From the NCBI GenBank assembly GCA_025267735.1, contig CM046303.1, forward strand, positions 58,545,403 through 58,609,402: DNA of 64,000 nucleotides. Direction: 5' to 3'. The position numbers and the translations under genes are program-made. Source of the DNA: Mactra quadrangularis. Lineage: Eukaryota; Mollusca; Bivalvia; Venerida; Mactridae. Of the stretch, positions 44,809-53,348 are shown piece after piece (position 1 is the first letter of the stretch; each line of letters starts with the position of its first letter). Under the pieces are notes generated by a model, which made no database searches, had not been told where the DNA came from, and worked only from the letters and a program-made list of their open reading frames with translations.

Positions 44809-45732
44809 CAGTACACACCAAAAGTCTGGAGACATTTTCAGATTGTAGGCCTATTGAATAGTATACTTAAAGAAACTTCTAAGTACTCCGATTTCAATAT
44901 GGCAGGAAGTCTTATTTTTCAACATTATTGTCCAATCGCTGATGAAAATGTGTTTTGGACCATACTGACCTTTGCTTTTATTGCTTTCATGCTACTTTAT
45001 AGATGCAAAACCATTTTTGTCGCGCAAGCGTTTATATGATAAGATTTTCTTATTGTTTTGATTGAACAGAAAATTAGCAATTGGAAGACTTATTCTGCAG
45101 GTCTTGTGTAAGACCTATGGCAATTTCTCAGTCTTGAAGCGACATTCGAGCCATTTCTTGATTATTCGTTGTGCGTATCAACATACTAATGATTTTCACT
45201 AAAACTGACCGCGTGAAATTTTTGCACGATAAGCACGTGCGCATTTCCGCTTTTCTGCATGTGCACAACAAAACCAATTTTGCATCTATTTAGAAGCATG
45301 AAATCCATGCAGGCAGACGACAGTATAGTCCTATATACATTTCCATTAACGATCAGACATAAATATTGAAAAATGAAAATTCCTGACAACATTGAAATCA
45401 GAGTACTTAGAAGTTTTGTTAAGTATATTTATCTAAAATTTGGTAACTGCTTATTTATAAATGCTTTGTAGTTTTGCATTAATTTTTGGTTATCATTGTA
45501 ATTATAACTGAGACCACAAAAATAGTTTAAAAGCTATGTTAAGGAAATAAATTATGGTTTTGGAGGCTTTAGTTTGTCAGATGCTGAATCTTATAAATGT
45601 GTTGAACTTATGAAATATGTTTTTATTCTATCACAAACCATACTTTAATAAACTAAAAATAATGATTCAGAAAAAGAAAAATTCAAGAATTGTAGTAAAT
45701 TTCTTTTGACTCCAAATTTTTGGTGGGTACTG
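44809..45732. mobile_element. CAGTACCCACC MITE, copy F (interrupted by a foldback element)
   Basis: Ends CAGTACACACCAAAAGTCTG and, inverted, CCAAATTTTTGGTGGGTACT. After the insertion the body resumes with GGTTTTGGAGGCTTTAG and CAGATGCTGAATCTTATAAA, so it lies in reverse relative to copy C. Confidence 0.85.
44862..45430. mobile_element. 570-bp foldback element with about 170-bp arms
   Basis: The left arm (44862-45030) and the right arm in reverse (45430-45255) match at roughly three bases in four: AGTATACTTAAAGAAACTTC against GTATACTTAACAAAACTTC, then ATTTCAATATGGCAGGAA against ATTTCAATGTTGTCAGGAA. Both arms are open when read inward and give related peptides (VFWTILTFAFIAFMLLYRCK, VYRTILSSACMDFMLLNRCK). 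The differences partly spare the protein sequence, yet the frames are short and probably vestigial. Confidence 0.78.
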
Positions 45733-45969
45733 GAGTTAAAGCTTAATCATCTGTCACTGGCGCTAACAATAACCCCTTGTATTTATAAACCCACTACAGT
45801 ACTTCTGTACTTACGATTGATAAAAATAGTTATCCATACCTGTGTAAATTAGCAGGGTTAGTGTGTGCTCCACTGACAGTTAAATTAAGATTTAACTATT
45901 GGTGCAAATATGTTAGACAAGAAAGTGAATCAATGAAGTTCTTTACCAATTTGTTTGTCTTTTTCACAG

Positions 45970-46093
45970 GATCATCCTTGGAGGTCTGCTGTGTATAGGA
46001 TATCACTGAGCTTAGACCATGATCAAACTTGAGACCGAAAAATTCTACATCATATGTGTGTCATTTGGGGACAAGATAGAAAGACATGTAAAG
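45970..46093 (+). ncRNA. Exon-like block with strong splice sites
   Basis: TTTGTTTGTCTTTTTCACAG precedes it and AAG then GTATATTTTGG follows. All three frames contain stops. It would be an untranslated or non-coding exon on the plus strand. Confidence 0.3.
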
Positions 46094-46134
46094 GTATATT
46101 TTGGTTATTGTAGCTGTTTTAACTGATAGATTAT

Positions 46135-46260
46135 AAAACATTAGATTCTCAGCTGTTCTGGAACAACTCAACACATGGACAACTCACCTTGAAGTAGGGA
46201 CAAAATTTGTAGGATCAATGCCTTAAGTGTTTTAAAAAAGCATAATTAATTATTAAACAT
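46135..46260. repeat. GGACAACTC motif cluster (left partner of 48760)
   Basis: GGAACAACTCAACACATGG then ACAACTCACCTTGAAGTAGG. The inverse words occur at 48760-48850, which could be the other end of one 2.7-kb element containing the MITE at 47336. Confidence 0.4.
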
Positions 46261-46445
46261 GAAATAATTTGTGACAAGGGAGACAATATAGACAATGTAG
46301 TAATATGTATCAAAAACTAACTTAAACAAGACAATCAGAATGATCTCCCTTCTAAAACAAAACTATTGAATAGATTTTGGCTCTGTTACAATATTTTATT
46401 AGTAAATTAAGTTATTGCAATCATCTTTTAGTTTTCAATATATTC

Positions 46446-46850
46446 AGGGCATGAATTTAACAATAACTTGGACTTGCAAATTTTTGCGAGTTGCTTTTAT
46501 TTCAACTCGCAAATTGAAAAATGATTTGCATTTTTTCCAAATTTTAATAGCATACAAAGTAACTATTCGTATATGCAATATTAAAGCAACTTAGTACTAT
46601 ACTTACTAAAGATAGAACATGTGCGTTCTAGTGAGATAGACAAAGTTATCAAACATGTTTTTACTGTGAGTCTTTAAATATATCATATCATCGATCTATC
46701 TGGTCATTCAAATGCTGACTTTAGCCTCATTAGTTAAGACAGTAATATTTTGCATTGATTTAAACTCGCAAACATTTGCTAGTTATAATAAAAATAACTT
46801 TCAAATTCTAATCGCATTTTGCGAGTATGCGAGCTTAAACTCTTTCCCTG
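46446..46850. mobile_element. hAT-like MITE with TTTGCGAGT words, copy 2
   Basis: Ends AGGGCATGAATTTAACAATA and, in reverse, CAGGGAAAGAGTTTAAGC. The 8-bp direct repeat ATATATTC flanks it (46438-46445 and 46851-46858), as expected for hAT transposition. Internal CTCGCAAATT and TTTGCGAGTATGCGAG pair with each other. Confidence 0.82.
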
Positions 46851-47335
46851 ATATATTCTAAAAGTGTAAGTTGTGAAAATATTTATAAAATAAAAAAAAA
46901 ATGATAATTAGCAATTTAGAATATAAAATAAGAAAGATTTAAAAATGGAAAGATTTGAAATATGATGACAGCATAATAATGTGTCAAAGATATTTTAGTT
47001 TTTGCAGATTGAAAATGTATTGTTTTATATTAAGATAAAGTTAAATGACACTTTTTATGATAATTGTAAATTTAATGTTTATGTTTAAATTTTACTCTTT
47101 TGGAAATTTATCAATTAGAAAAACCTAATAGATACATAGTAGAATGTTTTTATAAAAGTAAATATTTGTTAAAAATTTTTTTTAGATAACATTCAACAAT
47201 GTATCTATATGAAGTTAGACAACTGTCACCATTAAGGTTCTTGGTGTTATGTTGTTCATTTTAAATAAGATTAAATAAATTTAATTGAATTTATTGCAAA
47301 ACTTCAAAGATTACTTGGAATAAAATGCGATAATA
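46851..47335. other. No feature seen
   Basis: Very AT-rich sequence. Confidence 0.35.
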
Positions 47336-48497
47336 AAGGTAGAATTCTACTTTTAATACAAAACTATTATTGTAACTATAGTAAATTTTTAACAAAACTT
47401 GTATCTAATTGTGTTTTCTCCTTGTCCTTTACTTAAATTTTATCAACTATTACTAAACAATTTTGAGGGTTGTCGCAAGACTGTAGTAAGTGTATTGATT
47501 TAATTAAAGAACAGGTTACTACAGTCTTGGGGGCAATCCACGTTTTGTATATAGAGAAATTAAAAACTTACACTATTTTCATACCAAAGGGAGATAACCA
47601 CTTATCAACAGTTTTCATTATTATTTTGTTTCCTAATCCATTCATAATATTATTGTACGATTATATTGAACTGTCCGATTGCATAAATTAAAACGTCACA
47701 TAACACAGAATATTTAATGCTCGGATTAAATCCGGCAGTTCATGTGGAATGTATTGTTAGAGTAAACACTTATGTATTATATCTTGTATGCAATGTGTAT
47801 CAAAGTTTGTGTGGCCTAGTGGTAAGACGGTCGATTTGTCAACCTTTTAGTCGTGGGTTCGAATCCCAATAGATACTTATTTTTATCTATTTTTTTCTTA
47901 TTTAAATCGTGGACGGATTTTGTAAAACACAATGCCTTTGTGCATCATGAAAATCATAATTGTCTTTGTTAGTTTTTACCGCCAAAAAATAGACACCGTA
48001 AAAGAGAACGCCCAGTAGCCCAAAGGACACTGCCAGTGAAACTAAATACTATTTGACATTATTTGGTTGTAGTGCTTTTTGTATTCAAAAAGATACTGAA
48101 TAAAATTAAACAAAATATTCAGAAAATTGAAATGCTAACAATAAAAAGAATAAAAAAATTAAAAAGGCATCTGTAGATTCAAACTCGCGTCCATTCCAAA
48201 AATAGATATTCTGAAGCGTTTCACTTTAACCACATGACTATTGAGTCGGATTGGATATCGACACTAAATTAACACTAAATTAACCTACAAATTGTATTTT
48301 CTATTGCAAAATTCTATATATAGAACACGGAAAATAATATATACAGTATGCGATAACCGTGTAATTATGCAATCGGACAGTTCAATATAATCGTACAATA
48401 ACATAATGTAATGACTTGAAATTATTATGATATGAACATTTATGATAGCTTTCAAGTATAATGATTGTACGTTGGTATTATGGGAATTCTACCTTTA
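47336..48497. mobile_element. AAGGTAGAATTCT MITE with a large internal insertion
   Basis: The outer ends AAGGTAGAATTCTAC and GGGAATTCTACCTTT match those of the 304-bp copy at 49992. The body (ACCAAAGGGAGATAACC on the left, AATAACATAATGTAATGAC on the right) is interrupted by about 700 bp. That insert is bounded by a 45-bp inverted repeat (TGTACGATTATATTGAACTG, TCCGATTGCATAA; 47650-47690 and 48365-48410) and contains a tRNA-like sequence. A 73-residue frame at its left is unsupported. Confidence 0.65.
47812..47880 (+). tRNA. tRNA-like sequence, probably a SINE head or pseudogene
   Basis: GTGTGGCCTAGTGGTAAGAC is an A box and CGTGGGTTCGAATCCC a perfect B box, at tRNA spacing. The acceptor ends (GTGTGGC and ATAGATAC) do not pair well and the anticodon arm is weak. 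It may be a decayed tRNA or the head of a short SINE. Confidence 0.4.
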
Positions 48498-48559
48498 TTA
48501 TCCAGGGTTAGCCAAACAATTGTGTTTTAAATCATAGATATAGAAAAATAGAGGCACAC

Positions 48560-48606
48560 ATGGAAGATTGGATTTATCCAAATGTGTAGCCTCTTTAAAT
48601 AAAGTC

Positions 48607-48642
<36 letters not shown>

Positions 48643-48676
48643 TTATAATAATAATAATTATAATAATAATAATAAT
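48560..48676 (+). mobile_element. Retroposon 3' end with long (ATT)n tail
   Basis: GTAGCCTCTTTAAATAAAGT then CTTTATTATTATT runs into about 75 bp of ATT/ATA repeats. The same tail is found on the minus strand at 36599-36690. Confidence 0.6.
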
Positions 48677-48759
48677 ATCTACACAACATGATAACCTTAC
48701 ATTTAATAAAAATAGTTTAAAAGATGGTTTTTAACTTTAATAACTAATAATATATAATC

Positions 48760-48850
48760 CTTGTTGAGTGTCTAGGTTTAGTTGTTCACAGGTTGGGTTT
48801 TCTGTTCATATGAGCTGAGTTGTCTTTGGGGTTGAGTTTGTCGGATCCTT
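48760..48850. repeat. GGTTGAGTTGTC motif cluster (right partner of 46135)
   Basis: TTGTTGAGTGTCTAGG, TTTAGTTGTTCACAGG, TTGGGTTTTCTG, GCTGAGTTGTCTTTGG and GGTTGAGTTTGTC follow each other. Confidence 0.45.
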
Positions 48851-49127
48851 CTCATCTCAGATAAAAAGTTCAATGATTGCAGATCTCAGATGCAGACAAG
48901 CAGAGGAAGATATATATTATGGTGACAATACCATTCAACTATGATGTCACAAATGTTACAGTTTCAAGAGGAAAAAAGTCAAGAATCCGCCCCAACTGAG
49001 AGACTTAAAGAGTTTTAAGTATTTTTAATGTTGTCAGATTTCCATGATACCTAGGATAACCGACTACGATTTTCAAATGCTAACTATTTAAAGAAAATGG
49101 AGAAGACTTGTAACTGAAGCAAACTGA

Positions 49128-49420
49128 ACCCGGGTCGATAGCCCAGTTGGTAGCGCGCCTGGATTTGGAATCTCATGCCTGAGGGGGTGCGGGTTTGAAT
49201 CCCACCCCGGGGAGGTTATACCCTTCCATGAAAATTTGACAATAATGTCGATTTTCCTCCATTGAATAGATAATAGGGAGAAGTTTCCTGCCTTGTGGAA
49301 GGGTAGGTGAGTACTGGTTATAGACAATGGTCCAGGAAAGCTAGGTTAGGTGCGCTGGACGCCGTAAAATGATCTAAATTGTGTTGACACGGCGTTAACT
49401 CCAATAAATAAATAAAAAAA
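49128..49420 (+). mobile_element. tRNA-derived SINE, family 1 (full length)
   Basis: The head CCCGGGTCGATAGCCCAGTT and B box TGCGGGTTTGAATCCCACCC, the body CTTCCATGAAAATTTGAC to GGTAGGTGAGTACTGG, and the tail GTTGACACGGCGTTAACTCC with (AATA)n are complete. Direct repeats GAAGCAAACTGA and GAAGCAAGCTGA flank it (49116-49127 and 49421-49432). The minus-strand 79-residue frame is a by-product seen also in the copy at 9381. Confidence 0.95.
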
Positions 49421-49432
49421 GAAGCAAGCTGA

Positions 49433-49991
49433 AAATAGGCATTGAAGATGTGATGTACAGCAAATAGTACACACTTCTCTGCTTAGTCTTGCATAGGTAT
49501 TATGGAAATGTGACAAAAATTAAAATATTTACAGCTCTTTAAATGTCTAAGTCGAGCAATTTCTTAATTTTATTCTTCTTGAAACCATAGCATTTGTGAA
49601 GTCATTGTCATGTGGTATTGTGACCCTGTATACATTGCCATCTAAAAGTACCTTTACACTTGACACAGTGTACACAAGGGGATCCAGGGGCGCAGAATTA
49701 CTTTGCTCAACTTGTCTGACTTGTACAGTTGTCTGCGGACAGTATCACAATACTTCTTCCCTGACAACATCTAACCGGGTCGTTCAAGTTTTATAACTGG
49801 TTCTAGCAGTTCTATACTGTTCTCTGCTAACCTGACTTTTTTTCTTTTGTTTATGTCTAAAATAGATTTGGCTATTTAAGAATATAAGTTAGAAGTAAAT
49901 GAATTAATACACCAGGTTTGACCATCATGGTTCCATTTATAATGTTGAAATAAAAAGTGAATCGAAAATGAAAACTGTTTAACATGTTCTT
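49433..49991. other. Stretch with a GC-richer 66-residue frame of unknown meaning
   Basis: Between 49596 and 49799 a plus-strand frame reads through TRGSRGAELLCSTCLTC. The DNA around 49670-49790 is richer in GC than its neighbours and could be an exon or old retroelement piece. There is no recognisable domain and no clear splice pair. Confidence 0.2.
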
Positions 49992-50295
49992 AAGGTAGAA
50001 TTCTAGAATTCCCTTTACACAAATCTATGTAAAAATCTGATATTTTGCTTGTACAGATTCTTAAATTACGTAAACTACAATCTATTACCAACTTACTTAA
50101 ATTACACAATTTTTCATATCAAAGGGAGATAATTTATCAGTAATTTTGCAACAGACTTTTGTTTGATGAATCTAATTCATACTTAATTATTAACATGATG
50201 TAAGGTGAAAAATATTATGTTTTGCAATAATTTATCGTGATTTTGAAATATATGAATGACTGTAAAATAGCATTATGGGAATTTTACCTTAAATG
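49992..50295. mobile_element. AAGGTAGAATTCT MITE, short copy (304 bp)
   Basis: Ends AAGGTAGAATTCTAGAATTC and, in reverse, AAGGTAAAATTCCCATAATG. The interior TCAAAGGGAGATAATTTATC matches the flanks of the interrupted copy at 47336-48497. Confidence 0.75.
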
Positions 50296-50735
50296 TTATT
50301 GTTTGTTTTTTCAAAACATCAATGATTTTATAGTGCCTTTGTTAATGTGATAAATGATATTTGTATAATAAGCTTTTAGCTTAGGTATAAAATAATTTTA
50401 GTAGGCTGTTGGTGTATATATAAAATAATTCCATTTAGTCACTGCGAAATTATTCAAGCTTTGGCAGTTTTAAAAATCAAACTGTAAATACATAGAATAA
50501 GAAACTATTGTTCAATTTTATTCAACTTTTAGTGGCACATAAATTAACCCCATTGATTTGAATATTCACTACAGCACTTCTGTACTCTTGATTGATAAAA
50601 TTAAATTTAAGTCAGCAGAGTTAATTTATGCTCCACTGACAGTGGAATAAATATGAACATTTAAATAATGCCCACTTATGTTTTTCATTATATTGATAGT
50701 TATCTCCCTTGGTTATTTCAGAACTAGAATGTATT

Positions 50736-50986
50736 CCAACTCCTCACAGTGCTTACGTCACGCTTTGCTACTTTAACCACAAACTCTTCACAGTGCTTAC
50801 GTCACGCTTTGCTACTTTAACCACAAACTCCTCACAGTGCTTATGTCACACTTAGCTACTTTAACCACAAACTCCTCACAGTGCTTACGTCACGCTTTGC
50901 TACGTTAACCACAAACTCCTCACAGTGCTTGTACGTCACGCTTTGCTATTGATTTAATAAAGGGAAATAACCGCTGTGGGGAGTTT
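50736..50986. mobile_element. AAACTCCTCACAG MITE with five tandem end units
   Basis: AACTCCTCACAGTGCTTACG followed by TCACGCTTTGCTACTTTAAC recurs at 50738, 50782, 50826, 50870 and 50913, a 44-bp period. It ends with AAGGGAAATAACCGCTG and TGGGGAGTTT, the right end of the family at 33241. AGAATGTATT flanks it on both sides (50726-50735 and 50987-50996). The insertion lies in the first copy of a 64-bp local duplication (TATCTCCCTT, TTATTTCAG, CTAGAATGTATT). Confidence 0.88.
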
Positions 50987-51036
50987 AGAATGTATTTAGT
51001 TAAGTTATGAATGGTTATCTCCCTTTCTTATTTCAG

Positions 51037-51142
51037 CACTAGAATGTATTTAGTTATGTTATGAATGGTTATGATGACAATGAAACTAAGGATCTCTACT
51101 CTACAGACCTCCATCACCAGAACTTTCAACTATACAGAGCAG
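51037..51142 (+). ncRNA. Exon-like block with strong splice sites
   Basis: ATCTCCCTTTCTTATTTCAG precedes it and GCAG then GTACTTTTATTCC follows. The acceptor region is duplicated at 50705-50735, where a MITE has been inserted. Frames contain stops except a short one from 51065. Confidence 0.3.
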
Positions 51143-51189
51143 GTACTTTTATTCCTTGATTTAAATTATATGGAATATGTGTTATCACT

Positions 51190-51535
51190 GTTATGTCAAG
51201 GTCAGGTACAACTCCAACCATGGAAAACTCAACCCGAAGTAGAGACTGCTTTATTACATGTGGACAACTCATCCTATATCATATATTATTTTCAAGTTTA
51301 TCGTGTATGAAAGATATTAAGGAATAAAATGAATGATTATTTCATATCTATATAGTTGTTAAAAAGTGAGAGTAGCATTTAAATTATCATTTTTAATTTA
51401 AAATTATCATTTTTTAAATCAAATAATAATCATATTAGATACATGTTGAGATGTTCTGGGGTTGAATTGTCTTCAGGTTGAGTTGTTCCTATGGATGGCA
51501 TAAGTTCCTTTGTGTTGAGTTGTCCTGATCTAGTA
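51190..51535. mobile_element. Short element with GGTTGAGTTGTCC arrays at both ends
   Basis: The left end holds AACTCCAACCATGGAAAACT, CAACCCGAAGTAGAG and GTGGACAACTCATCC. The right end holds the inverse words GGGTTGAATTGTCTTCAGG, TTGAGTTGTTCC and GTGTTGAGTTGTCC. The roughly 160 bp between them are plain AT-rich DNA. This is the most compact pair of such clusters. Confidence 0.5.
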
Positions 51536-51918
51536 TTATACAATAAGAGACTTTAGACAGTGATTTCCCCTTGTATACTATTTAAATAGGTAGGTTCTAT
51601 TAGTTGGATCACTTGGATCACTTACTTATCAATAGAAAATTGCCAAAAAATAATCATTAATAACTTTTTTGTAAATCATTTAATTTGTTTGGAATTTGAG
51701 ATAAGTATTTGTAAGGTAAAAAACTATCTAAATTTTATCACTTCTGTTAATATCTTCATTACCAAGAAAGATATTAGATGAAATATTTTGTTATCCTTAC
51801 TTAGGAATTCAACAATAAAATCCAAGGATTCCAACTGAAGGGTATGACTTAACAGCGAATATGAGTCATATTCGCGAATATGAGATAAAGTGCGAATATG
51901 ACTTTTATTTTTCAAATA

Positions 51919-52362
51919 CAGTAAAACTTGGATATAACATACTCGCTGGGCCAAAGAAAAAAGGTATGTTATAACCAAGGTATGTTATATCCATATAGCA
52001 TACTAAGTATGTTATATACAAAATATGAAAATTGGGCCAGGAAAAATGGTATGTTATAACCGAGTGTATGTTATATCCATATAGCATACTAAGTATGTTA
52101 TATACAAAATATGAAAATTGGGCCAGGAGAAATGGTATGTTATAACCGAGTGTATGTTATATCCATATAGCATACTAAGTATGTTATATACAAAATATGA
52201 AAATTGGGCCAGGAGAAATGGTATGTTATAACCGAGTGTATGTTATATCCATATAGCATACTAAGTATGTTATATACAAAATATGAAAATTGGGCCAGGA
52301 AAAGTGGTATGTTATAACCGAGTGTATGTTACAACCGAGTATGTTATAACCAAGTTCTACTG
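51919..52362. mobile_element. CAGTARAACTTGG MITE with 86-bp internal repeats
   Basis: Ends CAGTAAAACTTGGATATAAC and, in reverse, CAGTAGAACTTGGTTATAAC, with TA on both sides. Internally GGTATGTTATAACCGAG recurs at 51963, 52048, 52134, 52220 and 52306, an 86-bp period. It sits in the left inverted repeat of the 2.9-kb element: removing it with one TA restores TTTTTCAAATAACTCT, as in the right end. The ends resemble pogo/Tigger-type termini. Confidence 0.92.
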
Positions 52363-53284
52363 TAACTCTAAATATACTTGTCATGTCGACCAAATATTGT
52401 GTATTTACTTAGAATAAAGTTATTTAGTATTAGTTTAACTTTTAAAATGATTTTTTGTAAAGAAATAAAGTTTTTATCCAGGATAATATATTAATTGAGT
52501 CATATTCGCCTTACAATCTAAGCGAATATGACTTCTTTGTCATTGTTAAAGATTACAAATTGAAAATATATGTTCAAGTTGAACAATTTACTATTCAAAA
52601 AAGTATATTTGCTACAATATTTGATAAATAATAATTAATATTTTTATTCTGTTTCATATTGCTCGTAAATTAATTAAAACATTATGATCTAAAGTTACTA
52701 AAAATACATCATATTGGCTCAGCGTTCTTCAACCAGCGAATATGACTTTTAGCTTTGTGAATATGAATGTTGTGTTTAAGTTTAAGTATAAAAGAGTTAA
52801 AATATATGTTCAAGTTAAGAAAATTATTTAATAATCATTATATTTTGTTTAATATTGCTAGAAATTTAAGTAAAACATTACAGAAAATCTCATATTCGCT
52901 GAGTTACTATTAATAGATATTCGCTCAACATTCTTCTACCAGCGAATATGACTTTTAGCTTTGTGAATATGAATTTTATGTTTAAGTTTAAGATTTTAAG
53001 AGATAAAATATATGTACAAGTTCGGAACATTTATTCAAAAACCATAATATTTTGTTTAATATTGCTAGTAATTTAAGTTAAACATATTAGAAAAATCTCA
53101 TATTCGCTGAGTTACTAAAAATAGATCATATTCGCTCAGCGTTCTTCAACCAGCGAATATGACTTTTAGCTTAATGAATAATTTCGTGTTTTAGTCTTAA
53201 TATAAGAGTTGAAATATATGTTTTAACTGTTTACCAGGTTTTACAAACGTAAATATTAATTCAATAAATTGGCTGAACTAAACT

Positions 53285-53348
53285 GCACCTCAAAGTGCAC
53301 TTCAAGTGCACTTCAGGTGTGGATGAAGTGCACTCCAAGTGCACTAGG
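53285..53348. repeat. Small cluster of AGTGCACTTCA words
   Basis: AAGTGCACTTCAAGTGCACT, TCAGGTGTGGATGAAGTGCA and CTCCAAGTGCACTAGG pack four GTGCAC palindromes in about 60 bp. Confidence 0.6.

Noticed and set aside
46094..46100. Bacterial-type operons, ribosome binding sites or terminators anywhere in the window
   Set aside because: Splice signals, SINEs, MITEs and satellites show that this is animal DNA; GGAGG-like words were not treated as ribosome binding sites.
9381..49420. SINE heads as functional tRNA genes
   Set aside because: A and B boxes are present but the heads are fused to SINE bodies, have worn acceptor stems and are flanked by target duplications.
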